Notes: a model not told the origin generated them from the sequence alone. Positions 8,975-18,385 are shown, numbered from the stretch's first letter. The stretch is 32,563 bases of DNA from Sediminibacterium sp. (GCA_028687975.1 JAQTZD010000025.1:1-32563), one strand, 5' to 3'. Made by a program: numbers and translations.

Positions 8975-9829
8975 ATGAATACCATCATTGTACCAACCGA
9001 CTTTTCTGTTACAGCCGCCAATGCCGCTGAATATGCCCTGCATTTTGCCGGTCAGGTGAATGCCAAAAAAATACTCTTGTTTCATGCATATGAACTTCCT
9101 GTGGCATTGGATCCGCTGATGCCGGGTGTACAAATGCTGGAACTGGATTCCTACAAGGATACTGCCAACAACAATGTGGAACGTTTCAGGTCCGAGTTGC
9201 TGGCGAAGTTTCCGGGAACAAAAGTTCAGGTAGATACGATGGTGGAATATGGTTCCATCACCGGCGGACTGGAACAAATTGCCCAGGAAGAACCCATTGA
9301 ACTGATCATCATGGGAATTACAGGAGGCGGTGCACTGGAGGAAACCCTGATTGGCAGCAACACCATTTCTGTTGCAGGTGCAATGGGTGTACCTGTGCTG
9401 ATTATTCCTCCGCAGGCAAGATTCGTTAAAGTAGATACCATTATGCTGGCCTGTGATTTTGATCATGCAGATCAGTTTATTCCGGTGAACCTGATCCGCA
9501 AACTGATCAAGGATACACATGCAAAACTGCTGGTGTTTAATATTGAAGTAGACATAGAAGAATCCAATAAAAAATATCCTGCCAGTATGATGGGTGAAGG
9601 TTTTGCCGTGCACACTTTACTGCAGGAATTTGATCCGGAATATCATTTTACCAAAAACAAGGAATATGTGGATGGCGTAAATGATTTTGCCGACAGCCAT
9701 AAGGTGAATATGATTATATCAATACCAAAACGGCACAGTTTTTTTGAAAAACTCTTTATCCGGAGCAGTACCAAAAAACTGGCATTCCATTCTCACCTGC
9801 CGCTACTGGTAGTACATAAAAGCCGTTAA
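8975..9829 (+). CDS. Tandem-domain universal stress protein (UspA family)
   Basis: A 284-residue cytoplasmic protein made of two Usp domains. The first (about residues 1-145) begins MNTIIVPTDFS, has the LLFHAYELP strand, and ends in GITGGGALEETLIGSNT followed by PVLIIPP, an ATP-type Usp loop. The second (about 155-284) begins VDTIMLACDFDHAD and ends MIISIPKRHSFFEKLF then LPLLVVHKS, where the glycine-rich nucleotide loop is not recognisable. Usp proteins act in stress and growth-arrest physiology; the precise role of Bacteroidota tandem forms is not known to me. I chose the ATG at 8975, since MNTIIVPTDFS is the standard family start; the ATG at 8945 would add ten residues of no family character. 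A 14-base perfect palindrome overlaps the stop codon. Confidence 0.93.
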   Translation: MNTIIVPTDFSVTAANAAEYALHFAGQVNAKKILLFHAYELPVALDPLMPGVQMLELDSYKDTANNNVERFRSELLAKFPGTKVQVDTMVEYGSITGGLEQIAQEEPIELIIMGITGGGALEETLIGSNTISVAGAMGVPVLIIPPQARFVKVDTIMLACDFDHADQFIPVNLIRKLIKDTHAKLLVFNIEVDIEESNKKYPASMMGEGFAVHTLLQEFDPEYHFTKNKEYVDGVNDFADSHKVNMIISIPKRHSFFEKLFIRSSTKKLAFHSHLPLLVVHKSR

Positions 9830-9910
9830 AAGTACTTTTATACTGGCATTAGCGCGTTCATCATTTTGCTGAACAGGAATCGGGGAAAGCTCATATTTTA
9901 GTATGAATTT

Positions 9911-11854
9911 ATGATGGGCAACATCCGGACTATAATTACTGTATTGCTGTTCTGCCTGTTCTCAGGTATCAGTGAAGATGGGTATGCTTCCCAGTTTTAT
10001 GGAGGAGAGCTCAACTATACCTATATTTCGGGTGATGCCAATTCGGCTACTTATCGCATTACTTATAAAATATACCGGAACTGCAAGAGCTATTCCGATC
10101 TGAATGAGCCGTATATCTGGTTCTTCAATACAATTGAACGCACCCCGCCCACCAATCAGTTTAAAATTAAATTGGATCAGGTTTCAAAAAGAAGACTGGA
10201 CAATACCAAGGCTACTTTCTGCGGAATGAATCCTCCGGATGTATGCTGCGACCTGATTGAATATGCTGCTGATGTGGTACTGCCTGCCAGCGATAAAGGG
10301 TACCTGGTATACATCAGTGATTGTTGTCGTGCAGCCGATCAGAAAAATCTCAGCTATGAATCCTGGAACAGTGGTTCCGAGATGGCGACAGGTGTAATTG
10401 TTCCGGGCCAGGCGCTTACCTATGTAACCAAAATTCCTCCTCCGGGAACAGCGCTGGTAAACAGTTCTCCGGTTATGATCAATGATTCCTCCTTAACAGC
10501 CTGTCTGGATAAGCCTTACAGTTATCGGTTCAGGTATTCGGATCCGGACGGAGACGAGTTGAGATTCAGCTTTGGAAAAGCAATTGGTAAAACCGGAGAA
10601 GGAAATACCCTGCTCGACGAAATTCCCTATGCCAATGGCTATACGGTAGCAGAGCCCTTTGGCATAGGTTCCGGATTTTCAATTGATCCTGTTACCGGGG
10701 TACTTACAGGAACGCCCCGGAAAACAGGTAATTACACCATCGTGCTGGAGATAGGTGAGTACAGAAATGGTAATCTCATCAATGTACATCGTGCGGAGTT
10801 TGATCTGGTGGTAATGGAGTGCAGGGCCTACCTTCCCGCACAGCCGGTGATCTGTTCTAAAGCTCCTGCTTTTTTCAGCAACAACCCTAATGCATCCTCC
10901 CTGAGTCATAGATGGGATTTTGGTGTGGATGGTACAGATACGGATCAAAGCAATGCAGTTTATCCGGTATTTCAGTATCCTGCAGCTGGGGAGTATACGG
11001 TAATGCTGGCCCTGTCTAATGCAACGGGGTGTAAGGATACGGTGCGGACGGTGGTGAAGTATTTCCCTGATCTGAGCATCGACTTCAGTTACAAGGATTC
11101 CATTTGCAGCGGAGAACCCATCGTGCTTACCAATCTTTCCTCCTTTCCTTCGGGATCAATTACCAGTTACCAATGGCAGTATATTTCCGGAAGAGGAACC
11201 CAGGTGTTTTCCCGAAGCCGCGACGCAAGTTTGGGTTACAGTTTCAACGATTCGGTTCGCGTGGGATATTCCGTTCAGCTCACCATTACCACCGATAAGG
11301 GCTGTAGTGCATCAATGGTGAAAGTGCCATTTGTATATCCTGTACCCAATGCGTACGCAGGCCCGGATACAACCATTTCTTTTGATGTTCCCTATGAAAT
11401 GCCGGTAAAAAAATCACAGGTGAACAGTTATTTGTGGCAGCCTGCATTTGGATTGTCCGATACGAGGATTGCCAGTCCTTATGTAACCGGAGGGCAGAAC
11501 CAATGCTATACCATTACTGTTTGGGGATACGACAGTGTTTGTATCCGTAAGGATGAAGTTTGCATTACCTATGGAAGAGGTCCGGCAGTACATGTGCCCA
11601 CTGCGTTTTCACCCAATGGAGACGGAATCAACGACCGGTTGAAATTTCGTCCGGTGCAGGTGAAAGTGATTTCCATCGAAGTTTTTAACCGCTATGGCAA
11701 CAAGGTGTTTGCAACGGATGATCCGGCCGCATCCTGGGATGGAAGGGTCAACGGAAGCTTGCCCGATGGAGGCGCTTTTATTTGGGTAGTAAAAGGGATC
11801 GGTCCCAACAATACCCCCTTCAATCAATCCGGTTCCGTTTTGCTGATCCGATGA
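9911..11854 (+). CDS. Secreted PKD-domain protein with T9SS type-B (gliding-motility-associated) C-terminal domain
   Basis: A 647-residue exported protein. The signal peptide is within residues 1-27 (hydrophobic core IITVLLFCLF). Residues about 28-195 form a Cys-rich N-terminal region (CCD, CCR). Residues about 196-303 resemble a putative-Ig/cadherin-like repeat (DPDGDELRFSFG, SIDPVTGVLTGTP). Residues about 310-385 are a PKD domain (HRWDFGVDGTDTD, FQYPAAGEYTVMLALSN). A second beta-sandwich follows at 389-478. Residues 560-647 are the conserved sorting domain: VPTAFSPNGDGINDRLKF, then VFNRYGNKVF, then a final GSVLLIR strand. This CTD type targets cargo to the type IX secretion system, so the protein should be displayed or released outside. 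Function is likely adhesion or matrix, by inference. Start could be the ATG at 9911 or the next codon. It converges with nadE with 2 bases between stops. Confidence 0.93.
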   Translation: MMGNIRTIITVLLFCLFSGISEDGYASQFYGGELNYTYISGDANSATYRITYKIYRNCKSYSDLNEPYIWFFNTIERTPPTNQFKIKLDQVSKRRLDNTKATFCGMNPPDVCCDLIEYAADVVLPASDKGYLVYISDCCRAADQKNLSYESWNSGSEMATGVIVPGQALTYVTKIPPPGTALVNSSPVMINDSSLTACLDKPYSYRFRYSDPDGDELRFSFGKAIGKTGEGNTLLDEIPYANGYTVAEPFGIGSGFSIDPVTGVLTGTPRKTGNYTIVLEIGEYRNGNLINVHRAEFDLVVMECRAYLPAQPVICSKAPAFFSNNPNASSLSHRWDFGVDGTDTDQSNAVYPVFQYPAAGEYTVMLALSNATGCKDTVRTVVKYFPDLSIDFSYKDSICSGEPIVLTNLSSFPSGSITSYQWQYISGRGTQVFSRSRDASLGYSFNDSVRVGYSVQLTITTDKGCSASMVKVPFVYPVPNAYAGPDTTISFDVPYEMPVKKSQVNSYLWQPAFGLSDTRIASPYVTGGQNQCYTITVWGYDSVCIRKDEVCITYGRGPAVHVPTAFSPNGDGINDRLKFRPVQVKVISIEVFNRYGNKVFATDDPAASWDGRVNGSLPDGGAFIWVVKGIGPNNTPFNQSGSVLLIR

Positions 11855-11856
11855 AT

Positions 11857-13539
11857 TTAACTCAGGTACTTGCCCACAATCGGCATTCTTCGGCCTACAC
11901 CAAATGCTTTGGGTGAAACACGAATGATCGGACAAAACTGATTGCGCTTGTATTCGTTGTTGTTCACCATTTTCAATGTGCGGTCTACCAATGCAGCATC
12001 AAAACCCTGTGCCTTGATTTCGGCAGGCCCTCTGCGTTTTTCAATGTACTGGTAAAGTAGTTTATCCAGTATGCTGTAATCAGGTAAACTGTCGCTGTCT
12101 TTCTGCCCGGGCCGCAGTTCCGCACTCGGCGCTTTTTCGATGATGTTATTGGGTATGATTTCTCCGTTGCGGTTGATGTACCTGGCCAATGCATATACCT
12201 GCAGTTTGTAACAGTCTCCCAAAACGCCCAGCCCTCCGGCCATATCTCCATAGAGTGTACCATAACCGGTAGAGAGTTCACTTTTATTTGACGTGTTCAA
12301 AAGGATGTATCCGAATTTATTGGCAATGGCCATCAGCAGGTTACCCCTGCTTCTGCTTTGAATATTTTCTTCGGCCAGTGAAAACGGAAGATCCCCGAAA
12401 ATCGGGTTCAGGGTTTTTAAAAAACTGTCGTATACATCGCTGATGCGAACGATGTCGTAAGGGTTGTTCAGGTTCCGGCTCAACTGAACGGCATCGTCTA
12501 CTGAATGGTCGGTGGAATAAGGGGAGGGCATTAAAATGGCCCGTACATTTTCTGCACCCAGTGCATCACAGGCCAATGCCAGTGTAACGGCAGAGTCTAT
12601 TCCACCGGAAGAACCCAGGATGGCTTTCTTGAACCCCATTTTTTGAAAATAATCGCGGATTCCGAATAGCAACGCCTGATAAATCTGCGCAATATTCAGT
12701 TCTTCTTCTAATGTTTCCGGTGTCAGTTCCTTATCGGGTACCCTGCTCGCTGGTTCCACTATAGGTGCATTGATGGTGCCGTTATCGTTCAGATCCACTT
12801 CCACCAATGCTTCTTCGAACATCGGAAGGGCTTTGCAGAGGTTGGCATCTTTATCGAATACCAGTGAAGCTCCGTCAAAAACAATCTCTGTCTGGCTGCC
12901 TACTGCATTGCAGTAAAACAGCGGGATCTTGTATTTCAATACATTCGATTTGATCACGGCTTTGCGGTCTTCATCGTGTGTATAATCAAATGGAGAAGCG
13001 CTTAAATTGAGCATGATGTCTGGCTGCTGAAGCATCAGCTCGTCCATAGGGCAGATTCTGTACAGTGGATTATCGCCCAGGTTCCAGATATCTTCACAAA
13101 TAGTGACTGCCAGTTTTTTTCCTTTGAACGGCACTACTTTCCATTCAAAGGCCGGTTCAAAATAGCGGTACTCATCAAATACATCATAGGTGGGCAGCAG
13201 GGTTTTATGAATCTCCGCCTTCACTTCTTTTTCGTATAAAAAATAAGCTGCATTAAAAAGGCTCTTTCCCTTGTGTTCAGTGTTTCTGGAAGGGCTGCCA
13301 ATCAGTACGCCAATGGTGTCTGCATGCGCTTTGATTTTTTCAATGGCAGTATTGCACTGGTCTATGAAATCATTGAACTCCACAAAATCTCTTGCCGGGT
13401 AACCACAAACACTCATTTCGCTGAACAGAATCAGTTCTCCGCCCGCAGCTTTGGCTGTTTCAATGGCTTCAATGATCTTATTGGTATTGTATTCGAAATT
13501 GCCAATATGATAATTTTGTTGTGCAATAAAAATCTTCAT
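11857..13539 (-). CDS. nadE: Glutamine-dependent NAD+ synthetase
   Basis: A 560-residue two-domain enzyme that makes NAD+ from nicotinate adenine dinucleotide, using ammonia released from glutamine. The N-terminal carbon-nitrogen hydrolase domain (about 1-265) has the Glu-Lys-Cys triad: E41 in LFSEMSVCGYP, K112 in HKTLLPTYDVF, C148 in TICEDIW. The C-terminal synthetase domain carries the PP-loop GSSGGIDSA at 309-317, plus LNTSNKSELSTGYGTLYGD and the C-terminal RTLKMVNNNEYKRNQ segment. Length and order match the glutamine-dependent type rather than the short ammonia-dependent NadE. The start is an ATG. It is divergent from gldB across about 57 bases, and nadC for an earlier NAD step lies about 9 kb away in the same window. 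Confidence 0.97.
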   Translation of the reverse strand: MKIFIAQQNYHIGNFEYNTNKIIEAIETAKAAGGELILFSEMSVCGYPARDFVEFNDFIDQCNTAIEKIKAHADTIGVLIGSPSRNTEHKGKSLFNAAYFLYEKEVKAEIHKTLLPTYDVFDEYRYFEPAFEWKVVPFKGKKLAVTICEDIWNLGDNPLYRICPMDELMLQQPDIMLNLSASPFDYTHDEDRKAVIKSNVLKYKIPLFYCNAVGSQTEIVFDGASLVFDKDANLCKALPMFEEALVEVDLNDNGTINAPIVEPASRVPDKELTPETLEEELNIAQIYQALLFGIRDYFQKMGFKKAILGSSGGIDSAVTLALACDALGAENVRAILMPSPYSTDHSVDDAVQLSRNLNNPYDIVRISDVYDSFLKTLNPIFGDLPFSLAEENIQSRSRGNLLMAIANKFGYILLNTSNKSELSTGYGTLYGDMAGGLGVLGDCYKLQVYALARYINRNGEIIPNNIIEKAPSAELRPGQKDSDSLPDYSILDKLLYQYIEKRRGPAEIKAQGFDAALVDRTLKMVNNNEYKRNQFCPIIRVSPKAFGVGRRMPIVGKYLS

Positions 13540-13596
13540 GGAACAAATTTCATCAATTTAACAACATCATCACTATCCTTTCCGTTAATTCGCATC

Positions 13597-14601
13597 ATGA
13601 AGAAGCCTGTTTTAGCCCTTTTGCTAGTTGTTCTGCTGCTTTCATGCAGGCAGGGCAGGCAGTTGCCAGATGTGTCGGGCGTTGCTGTAACCCTTACCAC
13701 ACATAGGTTTGAAAAAGATTTCTTTGCAACAGATACCCTGCATCTGAATGCATCTATGGATCGGCTGGTTCAAAAATATCCCGGATTTGCTCAGGACTTC
13801 ATGTTCAATATTCTGGGTACCACCCCCGATCTTGCACCCCGCGATGTGCCGGCATTTCTGCGCAGTTACCAGTCTGTATATGCCAATACGGATGCGCTGT
13901 TCGGCGATCTGCAGCTAATCAGCAACCAGGTGAAGCAGGGATTCCGATATATACACTATTATTTTCCCAACTATAAGTTGCCTGAAAAACTGATCAGTTT
14001 TATTGGCCCCATCGATAGTTACGGTTGTATATTAACACAGAATGCTGTAGCAGTAGGACTGCAGCTCTATCTCGGGAAAGACCATCCGATCTATGCCAGT
14101 GAACAGGGGCAGGCCATGTATCCGGCTTTTGTATCCCGCAGGTTCGATAAAGCCTATATGCCCGTAAATGTTTTGCGCAATATCATCGATGATATGTATC
14201 CGCCCCAAAATCCCGGAAAACCACTGGTGGAACAAATGGTAGAAGCCGGAAAGAAACTCTACCTGCTCGATCAGTTTCTGCCGGAACTGCCCGATACCCT
14301 TAAAACCGGCTATACCAAAACACAACTCGAAGCCTGCTATAAAAACGAACGCAATATCTGGAGTATGTTTATGGTAAATGAATTGCTCTATAAATCGGAT
14401 CCGCAGGTAACCCGCGATTATATGGTGGACGGACCAATGACCCAGTTACTGGGAGAAGGGTCTCCCGGCAATATCGGCCAGTTCACCGGATGGCAGATTG
14501 TAAAAAAATGGATGGATAAAAACAAGCAGGTCAGCCTGAAAAACCTGATGGAAAAGGACCCTGCCCGGTTATTTGAAGAATCCAAATACAAGCCGTCTTA
14601 A
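13597..14601 (+). CDS. gldB: Gliding motility lipoprotein GldB
   Basis: A 334-residue lipoprotein. The N-terminus has a short Lys-Lys start, a leucine-rich core and a lipobox (LLLSC, lipid-modified C17), so it is cell-envelope anchored. Family features are visible in order: RFEKDFFATD, YIHYYFPNYKLPEK, LYLGKDHPIY, VNVLRNIIDDMYPP, GKKLYLLDQFLPELPDTLKTGYT, NERNIWSMFMVNELLY and GNIGQFTGWQIVKKWM. GldB is needed for gliding motility in Flavobacterium johnsoniae, but homologues are widespread in non-gliding Bacteroidota, so gliding is not proven here. I chose the ATG at 13597 because the signal peptide starts there; the open frame extends back to 13273, but only across nadE. No gldC follows; apaG converges 7 bases away. 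Confidence 0.92.
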   Translation: MKKPVLALLLVVLLLSCRQGRQLPDVSGVAVTLTTHRFEKDFFATDTLHLNASMDRLVQKYPGFAQDFMFNILGTTPDLAPRDVPAFLRSYQSVYANTDALFGDLQLISNQVKQGFRYIHYYFPNYKLPEKLISFIGPIDSYGCILTQNAVAVGLQLYLGKDHPIYASEQGQAMYPAFVSRRFDKAYMPVNVLRNIIDDMYPPQNPGKPLVEQMVEAGKKLYLLDQFLPELPDTLKTGYTKTQLEACYKNERNIWSMFMVNELLYKSDPQVTRDYMVDGPMTQLLGEGSPGNIGQFTGWQIVKKWMDKNKQVSLKNLMEKDPARLFEESKYKPS

Positions 14602-14608
14602 AAAGGTA

Positions 14609-14995
14609 TTAGTTTAACTTGGAAGGTGCAATCAGATCGAAAGAAGGAATGTTCACAGAGAACAACTGTCTGGTGTTCTCATTTTCCATCTGGTAGCTGC
14701 CATACATTTTACCCATCTCGGTTTTAAGGTTACAACCACTTACGTACTGGTAGTTTTCCCCGGGAAGCAGTACCGGCTGAACCCCTACCACACCTTCTCC
14801 TTCCACCTCACGGTGTTCGGCATTGCTGTCGAAAATGAACCAGTGTCTTCTGAGCAATTTAACGGTGAACTTGTTGTGATTTTCGATGGTGATGCGGTAA
14901 GCAAACATGAACTCTCCTTTAAGCGGATTGCTGTAATCTGCCTGGTAGAAGGTTTCTACCGTAATTTCTATGCCCTCTGAAATTTTTGATGTCAT
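14609..14995 (-). CDS. apaG: ApaG domain protein
   Basis: A 128-residue protein covering the complete ApaG (DUF525) domain. Characteristic segments are FMFAYRITIENHN, VKLLRRHWFIFDSNA, the Gly-rich EGEGVVGVQPVLLPGE, and GSYQMENENTRQLFSVNIP. ApaG folds as a fibronectin-III-like beta sandwich; in enterobacteria it has been linked to Co2+/Mg2+ efflux phenotypes, and the same domain in some eukaryotic F-box proteins binds partners. Its biochemical role in Bacteroidota is unknown. There is no signal peptide. The ATG at 14995 gives the usual length. It is divergent from icd across 135 bases and converges with gldB. Confidence 0.93.
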   Translation of the reverse strand: MTSKISEGIEITVETFYQADYSNPLKGEFMFAYRITIENHNKFTVKLLRRHWFIFDSNAEHREVEGEGVVGVQPVLLPGENYQYVSGCNLKTEMGKMYGSYQMENENTRQLFSVNIPSFDLIAPSKLN

Positions 14996-15100
14996 GGGTA
15001 CGGGATTGTTCGTGGTAAAAATAAGGAAATTGATGGTCTATTTGACCGATAATATAGGAATATTCATTCGATTTAACACAGAATTTGTACCGATGGTTCA

Positions 15101-15108
15101 TACCTTTG
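15101..15108 (+). promoter_or_regulatory. -7 element of the icd promoter (TACCTTTG)
   Basis: TACCTTTG fits the TAnnTTTG consensus perfectly and ends 22 bases before the icd ATG at 15131, implying a short leader. A TTTG at 15084-15087 is too close to be an ordinary -33 element. Confidence 0.6.
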
Positions 15109-15130
15109 CACCACTGAAAAAATAACGAAT

Positions 15131-16585
15131 ATGATTAAGATTGCTGTTGCCAAGGGAGATGGAATCGGCCCGGAAATTATGGATGCCGTCCTGTCTGTTT
15201 TTGAGGCTGCCAAAGTGCCTTTGGAGTACAATTATGTGGATATGGGAAAGTGGGTATTCGACAAGGGATACAGTAACGGAATGACCCCTGAAGCACAGGA
15301 AACAATCGAATCTCTGGGAATTTTGTTCAAGGGACCCATGGAAACCCCCAAAGGGAAAGGGGTTAAAAGTGTGAACGTAACCGCCCGCAAAACCTGGAAT
15401 ACATATGCAAATAAAAGAACATTTCAGACCCTTCACGGGGTAGATACAGTGTTCAGCAAGGCAGGTATCCCCATTGATATCACCATTGTGAGGGAAAATA
15501 TCGAAGATACCTATGGTGGTGTGGAGCATATGATCACCAATGATGTGGCACTCAGCCGCAGGTTCATCACCCGACAGGGCAGCATGCAGGTAATTAAATA
15601 TGCCTTTGAAATGGCCCAGAAGAAAGGGGCCAGGAGAATCACCTGCGGGCACAAAGCCAATATCATGAAGCTGACCGACGGATTGTTCCTGGATGTATTT
15701 TATGAAATTGCCAGACAATACCCCGACCTGAATGCGGATGATGTGATTGTAGACGATCTCTGTATGAAACTGGTAAGTAAGCCAGATTTGTTTGATGTGG
15801 TGGTGCTGACCAATCTGCAGGGTGATATTGTAAGTGATCTTTGTGCGGGATTGGTTGGAGGACTGGGTTTTGCCCCTTCCGCCAATATCGGAGACCATAT
15901 TTCCATTTTTGAAGCAGTACACGGTACAGCACCGGATATTGCCGGAAAAAACATCGCCAACCCGACTGCGCTCTTACTGAGTGGTCTGGGAATGCTGCGC
16001 CATCTTGGTTTAATGGAAACAGCTGCCATGATCGAAAACGCTTTACTGTATACCCTCGAAAGCGGCAGGCATACAGGAGATTTCGGCGACCGCAATACAC
16101 CTTCGTTGAATACCACAGAATTTGCCGGGGCCATCATCGGCAATTTTGGCAAGGAACCCCAGCACAATCCCAAACCATTACTAGACAACCATTCTGTAAT
16201 ACCCTCTATTTGCCGCCTGAAAAACAATCCAATGCTGGAATCGGTGGAAAATGAAGAGGAGTATATTGTTGGGGTGGATATGTTCATCGAGAGCAACGAG
16301 CAGCCGGCTGCGGTGGCAGAAAAATGCCTGCAGCATACCAGAGACCTGTTTAAACTGGTTACGATCAGCAACCGTGGTACCCAGGTATGGCCAAAAGGAT
16401 CCGTATTCACCAACCTGGTGAACCAATATACCTGTCGTTTTGAGAGCATTGGGGATGTACCCGTAACCCAAACCGATATTCTGGAATTGTACAAGCGCCT
16501 GATGACCGATTTCAAAATTTGCTCAACCGAACTGTTGAACAAGTGGGGCGATAAGAAAGCGTACAGCCTGGCACAGGGGCAGTAG
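15131..16585 (+). CDS. icd: Isocitrate dehydrogenase, probably NADP+-dependent
   Basis: A 484-residue beta-decarboxylating dehydrogenase of the TCA cycle (isocitrate to 2-oxoglutarate). The order of motifs is KGDGIGPEIMDAVL at 8-21, then VKSVNVTARKTWNTYANKR (substrate-binding Ser, Asn and Arg residues), IVRENIEDTYGG (with the catalytic Tyr), GHKANIMK (catalytic Lys region), VVLTNLQGDIVSDLCAGLVG (metal-binding Asp residues), and HGTAPDIAGKNIANPTA (coenzyme loop). The C-terminal extension of about 140 residues and overall length resemble the Thermus thermophilus and Rickettsia type rather than the 416-residue E. coli enzyme. NADP+ preference is inferred from that resemblance. It has its own promoter element and its own terminator, so it is probably monocistronic. 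Confidence 0.96.
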   Translation: MIKIAVAKGDGIGPEIMDAVLSVFEAAKVPLEYNYVDMGKWVFDKGYSNGMTPEAQETIESLGILFKGPMETPKGKGVKSVNVTARKTWNTYANKRTFQTLHGVDTVFSKAGIPIDITIVRENIEDTYGGVEHMITNDVALSRRFITRQGSMQVIKYAFEMAQKKGARRITCGHKANIMKLTDGLFLDVFYEIARQYPDLNADDVIVDDLCMKLVSKPDLFDVVVLTNLQGDIVSDLCAGLVGGLGFAPSANIGDHISIFEAVHGTAPDIAGKNIANPTALLLSGLGMLRHLGLMETAAMIENALLYTLESGRHTGDFGDRNTPSLNTTEFAGAIIGNFGKEPQHNPKPLLDNHSVIPSICRLKNNPMLESVENEEEYIVGVDMFIESNEQPAAVAEKCLQHTRDLFKLVTISNRGTQVWPKGSVFTNLVNQYTCRFESIGDVPVTQTDILELYKRLMTDFKICSTELLNKWGDKKAYSLAQGQ

Positions 16586-16615
16586 CCGATTCTGGAAGAA
16601 TAATGCTTTAAAGAG

Positions 16616-16653
16616 AGGTTGGAGCAGGCAGATTTGCCTCATCCAACCTTTTT
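16616..16653 (+). terminator. Rho-independent terminator after icd
   Basis: AGGTTGGA (16616-16623) pairs with TCCAACCT (16642-16649). An inner stem, AGGCA with TGCCT (16626-16630, 16635-16639), closes a GATT loop. A run of five T follows at 16649-16653. Confidence 0.85.
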
Positions 16654-16723
16654 CATGTGTATAAGATACAACTAAGTTGATTTTTAATGTAATTTCACGG
16701 CTCATTTAAAGCATACAAAGAAG

Positions 16724-18364
16724 ATGGCTGAAGTGATTTTAATGCCCCGTTTAAGTGATACCATGACAGAAGGTGTGATTGCTGCATGGCATAAGCATGT
16801 GGGAGACAATGTAAAAAAAGGTGATTTACTGGCTGAAATTGAAACAGATAAGGCAACCATGGAGCTGGAAAGCTACCAGGACGGAATATTATTGCATATT
16901 GGTACCCCCGACGGAGGAAAGCTTCAGGTGAACGATCTCCTGGCAATTTTAGGAAAGCCGGGTGAAGATATTTCGGAGCTGATCAAACAGCATTCCGGAG
17001 GTGCGGCAGCACCTGCACCACAGCCTGCTCCCGCTGCACCTGTAGCAGCTGAGCCAGCCCCGGTGGCTCCGGCAACAGCTTCATCCGGACTCGACATTTC
17101 AGCTATGGAAGAAGTGGTGCTGATGCCCCGTTTGAGTGATACCATGACCGAAGGCGTTATTGCAGGATGGCAAAAGAATATCGGAGATACCGTAAAGAAA
17201 GGAGAAGTGCTGGCAGATATTGAAACAGATAAAGCTACCATGGAACTGGAAAGTTACAAGGATGGTATTTTGCTTTATCAGGGTGCAAAGGCGGGAGAGA
17301 AGATTTTGGTAAACGATTTACTCTGTATTATAGGTAAGGAAGGATTGGATGTGGCGGCAATTGTAGCTGCAGTAAAATCCTGTGGAACCCAACCCGCACC
17401 AGCAACCGCTGCCCCGGCACCGGCTGCACAGTCTGCACCTGCTCCGGCAGCGTCACCTGCACCAGTTACGGAAGCCGTAGTGAATGAAGGAAGAATCTTT
17501 GCTTCTCCGCTTGCCAGAAAGATGGCTGCAGAAAAAGGACTGGACCTTCGTTATGTAAAAGGCTCCGGCGACAACGGAAGAATCACCAAAACAGATGTAG
17601 AAAATTATGTTCCTGCTGCGGCAACAGCAACTCCTGCTGCAAAACCTGCAACAACGGCCGCTGCACCTGCTGTAACCGGACAGGTAAGTTTCACGGATGT
17701 TCCGGTATCTCAGATGCGTAAGGTAATTGCCAAGCGCCTGAGTGAGAGCCTGTTTACTGCACCACATTTTTACCTGACCATGAGTATCAACATGGATGCG
17801 GCTATTGCAGCCCGCGCCAAAATGAACGAAGTGGCCAAGGTGAAAATCAGCTTTAATGATATGGTTGTGAAAGCAACAGCCATGGCCCTGAAGCAGAATC
17901 CAAAAGTCAATAGCAGCTGGATGGGCGATTTCATCCGCTACAACGACCACATCAATATTGGTGTTGCAGTTGCGGTAGAAGATGGCCTGCTGGTACCCGT
18001 TGTCCGCTTTGCGGATGGTAAATCGCTGAGCCAGATTGGTGCAGAGGTAAAAGAATTTGCACAGAAAGCTAAAGATAAAAAATTACAACCGGCAGACTGG
18101 GAAGGCAGCACTTTCACCATTTCCAACCTCGGTATGTTTGGCATCGATCAGTTCACAGCCATCATCAATCCTCCGGATTCCTGCATCCTTGCAATAGGCG
18201 GAATAGCCGAAGAGCCCGTGGTAAAGAACGGACAGATTGTTCCGGGCAATGTTATGAAAGTGACCCTGAGTTGCGACCACCGAGTGGTGGATGGCGCAAC
18301 AGGCGCTGCATTCCTGCAAACATTGAAGCAGTTGCTGGAAGAGCCCGTGAGAATGCTGGTTTAA
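16724..18364 (+). CDS. pdhC: Dihydrolipoamide acetyltransferase, pyruvate dehydrogenase E2, with two lipoyl domains
   Basis: A 546-residue E2 core subunit of the pyruvate dehydrogenase complex. Two lipoyl domains are visible with lipoyl-Lys at K43 and K170, both in ETDKATMELES; the two copies are nearly the same in protein and close in DNA (from 16743 and 17124). Ala-Pro-rich flexible linkers follow each. A peripheral subunit-binding domain spans about 257-295 (FASPLARKMAAEKG, GSGDNGRITKTDVENY). The catalytic acetyltransferase domain (about 320-546) ends with DHRVVDG, giving H519 and D523. The PRLSDTMTEG lipoyl sequence is the pyruvate rather than the 2-oxoglutarate type. No E1 or E3 gene is adjacent. 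The start ATG follows the icd terminator by about 70 bases. Confidence 0.96.
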   Translation: MAEVILMPRLSDTMTEGVIAAWHKHVGDNVKKGDLLAEIETDKATMELESYQDGILLHIGTPDGGKLQVNDLLAILGKPGEDISELIKQHSGGAAAPAPQPAPAAPVAAEPAPVAPATASSGLDISAMEEVVLMPRLSDTMTEGVIAGWQKNIGDTVKKGEVLADIETDKATMELESYKDGILLYQGAKAGEKILVNDLLCIIGKEGLDVAAIVAAVKSCGTQPAPATAAPAPAAQSAPAPAASPAPVTEAVVNEGRIFASPLARKMAAEKGLDLRYVKGSGDNGRITKTDVENYVPAAATATPAAKPATTAAAPAVTGQVSFTDVPVSQMRKVIAKRLSESLFTAPHFYLTMSINMDAAIAARAKMNEVAKVKISFNDMVVKATAMALKQNPKVNSSWMGDFIRYNDHINIGVAVAVEDGLLVPVVRFADGKSLSQIGAEVKEFAQKAKDKKLQPADWEGSTFTISNLGMFGIDQFTAIINPPDSCILAIGGIAEEPVVKNGQIVPGNVMKVTLSCDHRVVDGATGAAFLQTLKQLLEEPVRMLV

Positions 18365-18385
18365 ATATATCCCATATAAAAAATC

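Noticed and set aside
13273..13596. Long upstream extension of the gldB frame
   Set aside because: It is antisense to nadE, and the lipoprotein signal peptide starts exactly at the ATG at 13597.
15098..15922. A 274-codon minus-strand frame, and another at 15700-16542, over icd
   Set aside because: Both are antisense to a well-supported icd gene and show no recognisable motif.
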